From: Bacteroidales bacterium
GTDB lineage: Bacteria; Bacteroidota; Bacteroidia; Bacteroidales; F082
Direction of reading: 5' to 3'
Assembly (NCBI GenBank): GCA_024710405.1
Contig: JANJUV010000007.1
Location: forward strand, 1 to 64,000
Length of the DNA: 64,000 bases
Shown here piece after piece: positions 25,824 to 34,274 of this stretch. Within the stretch, counting starts at the first letter, position 1. The number at the start of each line of letters is the position of its first letter. A program made the position numbers and the translations under genes. Below the pieces are notes generated by a model. That model worked only from the letters and a program-made list of their open reading frames with translations, made no database searches and was not told where the DNA came from.

Positions 25824-28025
25824 TTACTTTCCGGACAATCTGATTATCATTGGATAACCTTTGATATTATATGTATTCCTGTCCTGATTCATTTTAAGTG
25901 CATTCCATTCTGTTTTTTCGTGTCCATCCAGATAGCAGTACGATTCAGGATTGCCCGGAAGTTTCATGCTTACCGACAGTCCTTTGTCAGGATCATCGCC
26001 ATGAGGTGCCCAGACCACAACAAACGCATTTCCCCCGACATCTTCAAAATAATAGGCATAAAGCTGATCGGACTCAGCAAGCACTTTCATGAGTCTCGTT
26101 TTTCCAAGAATGGCGTTAAACTTTCTGAACGCATGGAATGAAGCCTTTGGGCTGAACTTTTTATCGGCTGAGGCTGTCAGACCTGACCGGGAATGCAACA
26201 CAGCTGCAGTAAATTCGTTGGCAAAAAAATACCAGTATGCTGATTCGGCACCTTGCCTGAGGAGTATCATCAATGCTCTTAAGCCCCATGCAGCCTGTTT
26301 TTCTTCTGAGATGCATCCGGCAAAATCACATTCTTCTTCACCTCCTTCGCTGTCAAAGCCATACTCTGTGATGTAGACCGGTTTTCCGGGCATATTGGCA
26401 TCGCGCCAGCGCAACAAATTTCTGATCCCGTGCAGTCCTGAACGCGGATCTTCAGGGTTAACCGTGATTCTTTTTCCCTCATGGTCAAAGGTGTGCGAAT
26501 AGAAATGACCGTTTAACCCATCGAGAAATGGAATGGCCTCTTTTGGGATATTGTCAGCAATGTAGTGGTTGTCATCGTGTCCTTCATACCGCATGAATGT
26601 TGCCTGAAAGGCTGCAGGGATGACTCTAAGCTGCGGATCTGCATCTTTAAAACCGGATGCCATTCCCTGAAGCACCTTCGGGTAGAATCCCTTTGAATAA
26701 TCCCATGGTTCGTTACCGGCTTCGACCATGCCGACCAAAGCGTTTCCTTTGCCCGGGCCAAAATGCTTTGCAAACGCGTATCCATATTTCCTTGCGTGCT
26801 CTATAGGATCAGGCCATAAATGTTCAGGAACAGTTTTGGCAGTAAACATTATCGTTGCTGTGACTTTAAACCCAGTATTTCTCCATGTACCGTATTCACG
26901 ATCCCAATTGAGCCACCAATATGGTTTTGTTCCTTTTCCGGAAGCCATTGCTGCATAATCGGGCGTTTCGGCGGGACTTGTCACATCCCATAGCATCTCA
27001 TGATAATTGCGGCCCGAAGATGCTACCTGAGCAAAAAATTCAGGCCCGGCGCCTTCAGGGAGATTATCACTGTAAGTATTATATCCCCATCCCCAAATGC
27101 CATTAATGCCTAACCTATCGCTGATATTTGCCGGGTTTATTGTAAAATCAGCAGGTTTGCCGAAAGGGCCATTCCTGTCATACACTTTCACCTCCCAAAC
27201 AACCGCTTTTGCATAATCGACAGGTTTCAAGAAATGAAGCAGTCGCATAAACCTTGCCTCGTATTCACGGTCAAGTATCATGGGCACAAAAGCAATTGCC
27301 TGAGGGTGGAGTTCAGCCACCTTCGTCCAACTGAAACCATCAGCAGAAAATTCAATAATCGACCTGTAAACATGATCTGATGACATATGTCTGGAATAAA
27401 TCTGTCCAATAGGTACAACCTTACCAAAGTCAAACACAATTCCTTCAAACGGTTCTTCGGTCATAACGGCAAGTTCAAACACATCAAAGGGACTGTCGCA
27501 TTGCACAGCCACAGCATCATAAAACTGCGACGGATCAGGAAGGTGTGATTTCAGGCTATAGTTTTCTCCCGGCTGATAGGTCAGCACTACAGTTTTAATA
27601 CCATTTCTGATCAGAAAGACAGTAAGCATTGAACTGACCTGTGCCTTCAGGACGATATGCCTGACGGCTGTGGTTTTATCAAAAGTATGTGCAAAAGTGT
27701 AAAGACCATGCCTGTCGGCTTTTTCAAAGCGTTGCGCAGTATTCAGATTGCCATCAAAGGCATTATTTGTAATTCCAGAAAATGTTTTGAGCATCACATT
27801 AAGGTCCGGACGCGAAATATAACCTTCAGGAATTGTTGCAGCCGACTCCCAGAATGTACGCGTGTCGTTATCAATGGCAAGCAAGGGATTTAATCCTGAA
27901 GTTGCAGTAACAGCCGAATGTTCGGTATATGAAACAATTCTGCCTGCATGTGGATTATATTGAGCGTTTGCAGAAACAAGAGCACAACTGATGCTGATAG
28001 CTAAGGAAATTACTTTGTATTTCAT
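25824..28025 (-). CDS. Secreted glycoside hydrolase (clan GH-A type) with discoidin-like domains
   Basis: A 733-residue exported protein with a signal peptide ending near SANAQ. Residues 30-290 resemble two F5/8 type C (discoidin-like) carbohydrate-binding modules, seen in DFGKVVPIGQIYSRH and IIEFSADGFSWTKVAEL. The C-terminal part looks like a TIM-barrel hydrolase of clan GH-A, with probable acid/base E439 in AGNEP and nucleophile E554 in YITEYGF. I cannot assign a GH family; GH39 or GH5-like members share this layout. It has no type IX sorting domain and no SusC/SusD partner nearby. A -7 element is at 28042-28049. Confidence 0.7.
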   Translation of the reverse strand: MKYKVISLAISISCALVSANAQYNPHAGRIVSYTEHSAVTATSGLNPLLAIDNDTRTFWESAATIPEGYISRPDLNVMLKTFSGITNNAFDGNLNTAQRFEKADRHGLYTFAHTFDKTTAVRHIVLKAQVSSMLTVFLIRNGIKTVVLTYQPGENYSLKSHLPDPSQFYDAVAVQCDSPFDVFELAVMTEEPFEGIVFDFGKVVPIGQIYSRHMSSDHVYRSIIEFSADGFSWTKVAELHPQAIAFVPMILDREYEARFMRLLHFLKPVDYAKAVVWEVKVYDRNGPFGKPADFTINPANISDRLGINGIWGWGYNTYSDNLPEGAGPEFFAQVASSGRNYHEMLWDVTSPAETPDYAAMASGKGTKPYWWLNWDREYGTWRNTGFKVTATIMFTAKTVPEHLWPDPIEHARKYGYAFAKHFGPGKGNALVGMVEAGNEPWDYSKGFYPKVLQGMASGFKDADPQLRVIPAAFQATFMRYEGHDDNHYIADNIPKEAIPFLDGLNGHFYSHTFDHEGKRITVNPEDPRSGLHGIRNLLRWRDANMPGKPVYITEYGFDSEGGEEECDFAGCISEEKQAAWGLRALMILLRQGAESAYWYFFANEFTAAVLHSRSGLTASADKKFSPKASFHAFRKFNAILGKTRLMKVLAESDQLYAYYFEDVGGNAFVVVWAPHGDDPDKGLSVSMKLPGNPESYCYLDGHEKTEWNALKMNQDRNTYNIKGYPMIIRLSGK

Positions 28026-28041
28026 AAATAATGTGTCTGCT

Positions 28042-28049
28042 CAAAAATA
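28042..28049 (-). promoter_or_regulatory. -7 element for the glycosidase gene
   Basis: On the minus strand this is TATTTTTG, matching TAnnTTTG, 16 bases before the ATG at 28025. Confidence 0.5.
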
Positions 28050-28174
28050 AACTTATTCCTCAGAAGATCAATTTTAAAAGATGGATAAGGTGACTAGACG
28101 AATAATTCGAATGTGAAAGAGATAAGGTAACTTCCATACTTGCAGTAACATGAAAGGAAAGGAAAAATTTCAGC

Positions 28175-28205
28175 AAAAAAAAAGCTGCCCTGACAGACAG
28201 CTTTT
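28175..28205 (-). terminator. Rho-independent terminator after tRNA-Met
   Basis: On the minus strand AAAAGCTG pairs with CAGCTTTT (plus-strand arms at 28198-28205 and 28180-28187) and is followed by a run of nine T. It lies 8 bases past the tRNA 3' end. Confidence 0.85.
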
Positions 28206-28212
28206 ACATTTG

Positions 28213-28286
28213 TAGCGAGAGCGAGAGTTGAACTCGCGACCTCCGGGTTATGAATCCGACGCTCTAACCATCTGAGCTACCTCGCC
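28213..28286 (-). tRNA. tRNA-Met, anticodon CAT
   Basis: The minus strand folds as a cloverleaf. The acceptor is GGCGAGG with TCTCGCT, the D-arm GCTC/GAGC, the anticodon loop TTCATAA with anticodon CAT at 28252-28250, and the T-arm GCGAG-TTCAACT-CTCGC. The discriminator is A, and CCA is not encoded. The anticodon stem has a weak A-C pair next to the loop. G1 opposite a U, and no run of three G-C pairs in the anticodon stem, argue against initiator tRNA. Elongator Met is most likely; a lysidine-modified tRNA-Ile cannot be excluded by eye. Confidence 0.9.
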
Positions 28287-28482
28287 GTAATTTGAGGGTG
28301 CAAAAATACTATTTTTTTAAAAGCATGCAAGGGATTTTTATGATACTTCTCAACCCACAAAGTGCTGTAATTGCTTTGGCAACTGCAAATTTATGTTGCC
28401 ATTGGGTCGTGATACAAAAATAGTGAGGTTAAAAAATGTGAAATTTATACGAAACTTAATCACACAGCACTTTCATTATACT

Positions 28483-28490
28483 TAATTTTG
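28483..28490 (+). promoter_or_regulatory. -7 element for the DUF1573 gene
   Basis: TAATTTTG matches TAnnTTTG and lies 42 bases before the ATG at 28533. From 28287 to 28482 I see no gene. Confidence 0.55.
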
Positions 28491-28532
28491 CAAGTGTTAA
28501 CACAGTTTTTGATCTAAAAAATATAATAGATT

Positions 28533-28994
28533 ATGAAAAGAGTCAGTTTAATTGCAGTTGTTGTTTTTCTTATGAATGCTGTTGTGGCCCAGAATCAAGA
28601 AGCAGCAGAGAAAGTTAACGGACCTGAGATAACTTTTAAAAAGGACCTGCATGACTACGGGCAGATTTATGTAAACAGCGATGGTAGCTGTACTTTTGAA
28701 TTCACAAATACCGGAAATGAGCCGCTGATCTTATCACAGCCCCGATCATCATGTGGCTGCACAGTTCCCAGTTGGCCGCGCCAGCCCATTCTACCAGGTG
28801 AATCAGAAAAAATAACCGTAACGTACAACACTTCAAAAGCCGGACCAATCAACAGGTCAGTTACCATTTTGTCCAATGCTAAAAAGAATAATTCCGTAGT
28901 ACTCAGGATCAAAGGCAGTGTGGTGGCCAAGCCGGCTGATGCCCTTCCGGAAAAAGACATGAGCTCAGGTGCTCCCGTAAACCGCAGCAACTAA
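28533..28994 (+). CDS. DUF1573 domain protein, exported
   Basis: A 153-residue protein with a signal peptide ending in VVAQ. A single immunoglobulin-like DUF1573 domain (residues 30-135) follows, with signatures HDYGQI, FTNTGNEPL and SSCGCTVPSW. The two Cys of the CGC motif are typical of the family. The function is unknown; such ASH-like domains occur in Bacteroidota periplasmic and surface proteins. A perfect hairpin without T-run lies just downstream at 29020-29045. Confidence 0.88.
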   Translation: MKRVSLIAVVVFLMNAVVAQNQEAAEKVNGPEITFKKDLHDYGQIYVNSDGSCTFEFTNTGNEPLILSQPRSSCGCTVPSWPRQPILPGESEKITVTYNTSKAGPINRSVTILSNAKKNNSVVLRIKGSVVAKPADALPEKDMSSGAPVNRSN

Positions 28995-29019
28995 TGGGGC
29001 TGAATTAAAGTACACCTTC

Positions 29020-29045
29020 CTTCATTCTTTAGGAGAAGAATGAAG
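29020..29045 (+). repeat. Perfect 10-base hairpin between the DUF1573 and aminotransferase genes
   Basis: CTTCATTCTT (29020-29029) pairs with AAGAATGAAG (29036-29045) around a 6-base loop. ACAC and GTGT flanking the arms could extend the stem across a bulge. No T-run follows, so it is not a standard terminator. It could be a processing or attenuation element ahead of the aminotransferase. Confidence 0.5.
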
Positions 29046-29136
29046 TGTTGAATCAGGAGTAATTGTACGTGTCAACCTGAACTGATTTTTTTTGAATTCA
29101 TCAACACAGACATAACAAACCAAAAACCAAACGTTT

Positions 29137-30336
29137 ATGCCAGGTATTTCACAAAAAGGCAGGCTAATGCCTGAGTCGCCCATCCGCAAGTTGGTTCCAT
29201 ATTCAGAAGCAGCTAAACAGAGGGGAATTAAGGTGTATCATCTTAACATAGGCCAACCGGATATTCCCACACCGGAAGTGGCACTTAATGCTGTCAGGAA
29301 CTTCAGTGGAAAAGTGGTAGAATACAGCCATTCGGCCGGGATACCGTCTTACAGGAAAAAACTTGCTGAATACTATAAGAAACATCTTATCAATATCACT
29401 GCTGATGACATTATCATCGGAGCCGGAGCTTCTGAAGCTATTTTGTTTGCGTTTCAGACCATAATGGATCCGGGCGACGAAGTAATCGTTCCGGAACCCT
29501 TCTATGCCAATTATAACGGATTTGCCATTAATGCCGGTGTGAAGGTTACTCCAATATTTTCGAGCATTGATTCTGGTTTTGCGCTGCCTCCCATCGCTGA
29601 CTTTGAAAAATCTATTACCCCGCGTACAAAAGCCATTCTCGTTTGTAACCCCAATAATCCAACCGGCTACCTTTATTCAAAAGACGAACTTGAAGTGCTC
29701 AGGCAACTTGTGATCAAATACGACCTGTATCTTATTGCTGATGAAGTGTACAGGGAGTTCTGCTATGACGGAAACACACACTATTCATGCATGCACCTTG
29801 AAGGCATTGAGGATAATGTGATTCTTATAGATTCTGTCTCTAAGCGATATAGCGCATGTGGCGTTCGCGTGGGTTGCATGATTTCTAAAAACCGCGAGGT
29901 GATGAAAACCGCGCTAAAATTTGCACAGGCAAGACTAAGCCCCCCGAGTTTCGGTCAAATTGCTGCTGAAGCTGCCATCGAAACACCTGATGTGTATTTC
30001 ACAGAAGTTCTGCAGGAATATCTGAACCGCCGTGACGTAGTGGTCAAAGAAATCAATCGTATGAAGGGTGCATTTTGCCCGACTCCAAAAGGAGCATTCT
30101 ATGTAGTAGCCCGGCTGCCTATCGATGACTCAGATAATTTCTGCCAATGGTTGCTCGAATCATTTGACTATAAAGGTCAGACAGTAATGCTCGCACCAGC
30201 AAGCGGTTTTTATTCCACACCCGGCAGAGGTAAAGATGAAGTCAGAATCAGTTATGTGCTAAATGTGACTGATCTTGAAAACTCGATGAAAGTGCTCGAA
30301 GAAGCCCTTAAGGTTTATCCCGGTCGCACCAACTGA
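29137..30336 (+). CDS. PLP-dependent aminotransferase, class I/II
   Basis: A 399-residue fold-type I aminotransferase related to aspartate aminotransferases. Visible signatures are NIGQPDIPTP near the N-terminus, GASEAIL, CNPNNPTGY (170-178), DEVYREF, and Schiff-base K236 in SVSKRYSACG. The C-terminal substrate Arg is probably in DEVRISYVL. The amino acid substrate cannot be fixed from motifs. It stands alone between the DUF1573 gene and the convergent NamZ-like gene. Confidence 0.92.
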   Translation: MPGISQKGRLMPESPIRKLVPYSEAAKQRGIKVYHLNIGQPDIPTPEVALNAVRNFSGKVVEYSHSAGIPSYRKKLAEYYKKHLINITADDIIIGAGASEAILFAFQTIMDPGDEVIVPEPFYANYNGFAINAGVKVTPIFSSIDSGFALPPIADFEKSITPRTKAILVCNPNNPTGYLYSKDELEVLRQLVIKYDLYLIADEVYREFCYDGNTHYSCMHLEGIEDNVILIDSVSKRYSACGVRVGCMISKNREVMKTALKFAQARLSPPSFGQIAAEAAIETPDVYFTEVLQEYLNRRDVVVKEINRMKGAFCPTPKGAFYVVARLPIDDSDNFCQWLLESFDYKGQTVMLAPASGFYSTPGRGKDEVRISYVLNVTDLENSMKVLEEALKVYPGRTN

Positions 30337-30367
30337 AAGTAGCTCAGCTGATGCTGACACTTGTGAA

Positions 30368-31564
30368 TTAATCTATTCCGATATCATCATAAATCAGGTA
30401 TTTTCTTCTGATTTGCTTGTAATTTTCCAAATCGGGCTTCCAACTCATTCTGATTTCAGATGCCGGAATGTTTTGCTCTATTTGTTGCTTCAGCAGAGCA
30501 TTTCCGGCAAGTGTGCTGAAATAGCTGTTGAAGAATTTATGTCGGTTTGAAAGTTCATTATATGCCTGGATCAACCAGTCAAGTTGCAATTGTCCGTGTT
30601 GCGTGATATTCGCTTCAGCAAATGAAGCAAGATTGGTTCCATAACAAGTCTGACCCTTGAAAGGGGGGTGCACACTTGCGCCTGGAACGCTTCTGGGAGT
30701 AAAGGAATATGAGCCGGTTTTGATATCAGGATGCCCGAATGCTTCAAACGGATGATCTGTTCCCCGCCCGACACTAACAACAGTGCCTTCAAAAAAGCAC
30801 AATGAAGGATACAGATAAACAGATTTCCAACTCTTTAGATTGGGTGATGGCTTCACCGGAAGCTTACAAATCATGTTACGTGAATAGCCTTCCAACGGAA
30901 CAACTGTATAATCACATTTCCGACCATTGCCCAGCCAGCCTTCTCCATTCACCATATGACCATATTCGCCGATTGTCAGACCATAAACAACAGGTACGGG
31001 ATGCAGGCCTACGAATGAACGGAAATTGGTGTCCAGAACAGGGCCATCTATGTAATAGCCGTTTGGATTAGGCCTGTCGAGTACTTTAACAGGTATCCCT
31101 ACTTCTGCACAGGCCTGCATCATGTAGGTAAGCGTTGAAATGTAGGTGTAAAACCTTACTCCAACATCCTGAAGATCAATTAGTACAATATCAATATCCT
31201 TCAAATCTTTTAAGTCAGGCTTCTTCTTTTTTCCGTAAAGTGAGATAACCGGTATCTGGGTATCCTGGTCAATATAACTGTCGACAATGGCTCCTGCATC
31301 GGCATTTCCTCTGAAACCGTGCTCGGGGCTAAAAATACGTATGATGTTAACCTCCTGATTAATCAGGGTGTCGACCAGATGTGTTTGACCGATAACGCTC
31401 GCATGATTGGCCACCAGACCAACCTTTAAACCCTTTAGTGAATCTACATATAACCCGAAGCGTGCAGCTCCGGGCGTGACCACATTTGGCTCGACCAATA
31501 CGGGATTGCCTGCCTTAAGACAGGCAGTAGCAATCAGGAGCAATACGAAGAGCAGAGTTCTCAT
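30368..31564 (-). CDS. DUF1343/NamZ-like protein (probable exo-beta-N-acetylmuramidase), exported
   Basis: From the ATG at 31564 the protein has 398 residues, with a signal peptide of a Leu-rich core ending before KAGNP. Signatures of DUF1343 are GLVANHASV, FSPEHGFRG, and DIVLIDLQDVGVRFYTY. This family includes NamZ, an exo-lytic muramidase of peptidoglycan recycling. The next motif, LDRPNPNGYYIDGP, is also typical. A frame extending to 31624 would overlap the divergent permease start and lacks a signal at its N-terminus, so I reject it. The annotation as NamZ is family-level inference. Confidence 0.85.
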   Translation of the reverse strand: MRTLLFVLLLIATACLKAGNPVLVEPNVVTPGAARFGLYVDSLKGLKVGLVANHASVIGQTHLVDTLINQEVNIIRIFSPEHGFRGNADAGAIVDSYIDQDTQIPVISLYGKKKKPDLKDLKDIDIVLIDLQDVGVRFYTYISTLTYMMQACAEVGIPVKVLDRPNPNGYYIDGPVLDTNFRSFVGLHPVPVVYGLTIGEYGHMVNGEGWLGNGRKCDYTVVPLEGYSRNMICKLPVKPSPNLKSWKSVYLYPSLCFFEGTVVSVGRGTDHPFEAFGHPDIKTGSYSFTPRSVPGASVHPPFKGQTCYGTNLASFAEANITQHGQLQLDWLIQAYNELSNRHKFFNSYFSTLAGNALLKQQIEQNIPASEIRMSWKPDLENYKQIRRKYLIYDDIGID

Positions 31565-31578
31565 CTCGGCATATTGAT

Positions 31579-31586
31579 TAATTTTG
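31579..31586 (+). promoter_or_regulatory. -7 element for the LolC-like permease gene
   Basis: TAATTTTG matches TAnnTTTG and lies 18 bases before the ATG at 31605. Confidence 0.5.
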
Positions 31587-31604
31587 CATAGATAATCAAA
31601 TTTC

Positions 31605-32831
31605 ATGAACCTCGCTTCATTCATTGCCCGCCGGTTTTATTCCATGTCACGCTCCGGCGTATCAGGTGTAGTCATGAATACTTCAATTATCAGCGTTGCA
31701 GTTGGTGTCGCCGTAATGATAGCCTCAGTAAGTATTGTTATTGGTTTTAAACACCAGATACGTGAGAAAGTGATTGGTTTTGTCAGCCACATTCAGGTGG
31801 AATCACTGGACAACAATTCAAGTTATGAAGCCAACCCGATACTATTCAATAATGAATTATATCAACGATTGCTTGATTTGGATGGTGTAGCTCAGGTTCA
31901 GGCAACAGCCTCAAAAGCCGGGATCATCAAAACTGATGAACACATTCAGGGTATTGTACTCCGCGGCGTGGGAAGCGACTTTGATTGGAGTTTGTTTGAG
32001 CCATCCATGAAATCCGGTTCATTGATTCGCACGAATCAGAATGAACGCAGTGATGAAGTGATGATTTCTTCGATTATAGCCCGGAAACTATCGCTCAGCA
32101 CAGGTGATGATTTGCGTGTTTGGTTTGTAGCCGGAGAGAATAATCAACCCAGAGGTCGTCGTTTTGTTGTTGCCGGCGTGTATGAAACTGGCCTTACAGA
32201 ATTTGATGAGACCTACGTGTTTTCAGATATACGTCACATTCAGCGCTTAAATGGATGGGAAGAGGATCAGGTGGGCTCTATAGAAATAAGAATCAGCGAT
32301 ATAAGCCGGCTGAATGAAATTGCTGATGCCGTTGATATGGCGCTTCCTGTTGATTTGGTTGCCTACACTGTACGCCAGAATTACCCGCATATTTTCGACT
32401 GGCTCGACCTGCAGGATATGAATGTCGTGGTTATCATACTGCTCTTGTTGATGGTGGCAGGCATTACCATTGTGAGCACGCTTCTTATCATCATTCTTGA
32501 ACGAACATCTATGATCGGCATCTTAAAGGCAATGGGGGCAAGCAACAAAATCATCCGTAAAATATTTCTCTATCATTCGGCCGATATATTAGTGCGCGGA
32601 TTGCTGTTTGGCAATCTGCTGGGAATAGGTTTCTGTGTATTACAACTGAAAACAGCCTTTCTGAAACTTCCGGCCGAGTCTTATTATCTTTCAGAAGTGC
32701 CTGTCGATCTTAGTGTTGAAAACATACTACTTATCAATATACTGACGCTTGTCGTTTGGATGTTGATGCTGCTGATTCCTACCACTGTTATCAACAGAAT
32801 AGCCCCTTCAAAAGCAATCAGATTCTCATAA
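31605..32831 (+). CDS. ABC transporter permease, FtsX/LolC-E family
   Basis: A 408-residue inner-membrane protein of the LolC/LolE-type architecture. One transmembrane helix lies near the N-terminus (about residues 20-45). A long periplasmic domain follows, to about 270. Three transmembrane helices lie at about 280-400, with the FtsX signature GILKAMGAS between them. These permeases move lipoproteins or other envelope substrates. No LolD-type ATPase adjoins it, so the partner is encoded elsewhere. It is divergent from the NamZ-like gene. Confidence 0.85.
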   Translation: MNLASFIARRFYSMSRSGVSGVVMNTSIISVAVGVAVMIASVSIVIGFKHQIREKVIGFVSHIQVESLDNNSSYEANPILFNNELYQRLLDLDGVAQVQATASKAGIIKTDEHIQGIVLRGVGSDFDWSLFEPSMKSGSLIRTNQNERSDEVMISSIIARKLSLSTGDDLRVWFVAGENNQPRGRRFVVAGVYETGLTEFDETYVFSDIRHIQRLNGWEEDQVGSIEIRISDISRLNEIADAVDMALPVDLVAYTVRQNYPHIFDWLDLQDMNVVVIILLLLMVAGITIVSTLLIIILERTSMIGILKAMGASNKIIRKIFLYHSADILVRGLLFGNLLGIGFCVLQLKTAFLKLPAESYYLSEVPVDLSVENILLINILTLVVWMLMLLIPTTVINRIAPSKAIRFS

Positions 32832-32950
32832 TGAGGCATTGATGATGAAATTCCGGCACAATTTTCAGTAAAATATCTATCAGAAATGGATGATCACATT
32901 TGTGCCATTGAATACAAAAAGGATTGGGTTTTAAGTATTAATAATTGTCT

Positions 32951-34228
32951 ATGAAGGACTTTCAAGCCAACGAAAAAAGGACCTTCCGGCTCTATACAGT
33001 GTATTCATCAATCGAAGGTATCATTCTGGGAATATTGGCGCTCAATGAATTTGTGTTTCTGAAAAGCCTTCAGGGTACGAATTATCAGATGAGCCTACTT
33101 TTTCAGTTTAGTGTTGTTGTATTTGTCGGATTGTTTTTTATCCACGAATGGCTGAAAAGGGTTGTCAACCGAAAAGCACTGCTTCGGAGAACCGCATTGT
33201 TAACCAGAATTCCAATGCTTGGTTTTCTGTTGTTTCCTTCGCAAATAGAAGCTTACCAGCACACACAACTTTTTCATGCCCTTTTTCTGTTGGTATTTTT
33301 TATATATTACCTAGGACATCTGGTGATTAACCCGACTATCAACTTCCTATTGAAGGCAAATTATTTTCATCAGAACTTCGGAAAATTATACAGCTATTCG
33401 GCCACCGTCAATAAAATCATCATGTTGGTCACGACCTTTGTTTACGGATGGCTGCTCGATCTACATCAGATGAGTTTTACGTGGGTTCTCCCGCTTGCCG
33501 GATTGTTGAGCATTGTTTCACTTTGGGTATTGTCGTTGATTCATTATCCTGAAACCGGATTATTGCCCGGCACTAACCTCAGTGCCTCCGTTCAGGCTTC
33601 TGTCAGGGATATGGTTCAGATCGTCGTCAAAAACAAAGCTTTCAGGGATTTCGAAATAGGTTTTATGTTTTACGGATTTTCATTTATGATTGCCGTGACC
33701 GTGATTACCGTTTACTTTTATGAAGGATTGAATATGAATTACTCAAGTGTTGCCTTCTACCGTAACTCCTACAATATAATTGCAATTGCCTTGCTGCCTT
33801 TAGCCGGAAGAATGCTCGGCAAACTGGATCCCCGTCTGTTCTCGGCTATTACCTACGGATCAGTAATGGCTTACATAATATTTTTGGGACTGACCGTAAT
33901 CTTTCCACAACATACCTATATACTTGGAGTTAAGTTTTATTATGTTCTGATATTTTACATCATTGCCCACGGTGTATTTGCAGCAACGATGGTACTCTTG
34001 TGGAATATCGGTTCAGCATATTTCTGTGCACCAGACGATGCCGGAAGCTATCAATCGGTTCATCTGTTCCTGACCGGTTTCAGATCGTTGTTTGCACCGG
34101 CAGCCGGGGTATATTTCTATGAACAATACGGACTTATTACCACTTTTACGATCGCATCCGCTTCATTGTTGATTGCTATTCTGATCAATATCTGGTCTTA
34201 TTGGCGCAAAAGGCCTATTGTACAATAA
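32951..34228 (+). CDS. MFS-type membrane transporter
   Basis: From the ATG at 32951 the protein has 425 residues and about 12 hydrophobic segments spread through its length. The loop between helices 2 and 3 carries HEWLKRVVNRKALLRR, like the MFS loop. A TTG at 32945 would add only two residues. Substrate is unknown. It lies 119 bases after the permease gene; that gap holds GGCACAA and TTGTGCC as a loose inverted repeat and no clear promoter. Confidence 0.75.
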   Translation: MKDFQANEKRTFRLYTVYSSIEGIILGILALNEFVFLKSLQGTNYQMSLLFQFSVVVFVGLFFIHEWLKRVVNRKALLRRTALLTRIPMLGFLLFPSQIEAYQHTQLFHALFLLVFFIYYLGHLVINPTINFLLKANYFHQNFGKLYSYSATVNKIIMLVTTFVYGWLLDLHQMSFTWVLPLAGLLSIVSLWVLSLIHYPETGLLPGTNLSASVQASVRDMVQIVVKNKAFRDFEIGFMFYGFSFMIAVTVITVYFYEGLNMNYSSVAFYRNSYNIIAIALLPLAGRMLGKLDPRLFSAITYGSVMAYIIFLGLTVIFPQHTYILGVKFYYVLIFYIIAHGVFAATMVLLWNIGSAYFCAPDDAGSYQSVHLFLTGFRSLFAPAAGVYFYEQYGLITTFTIASASLLIAILINIWSYWRKRPIVQ

Positions 34229-34274
34229 TCAGAATACCCTAAGACAGTTTGATGATGACCGATTTCCGCAAGGG

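Noticed and set aside
32853-32904. GGCACAA/TTGTGCC inverted repeat before the MFS gene
   Set aside because: Arms are short with a loop of about 38 bases, which is weak support for any regulatory role.
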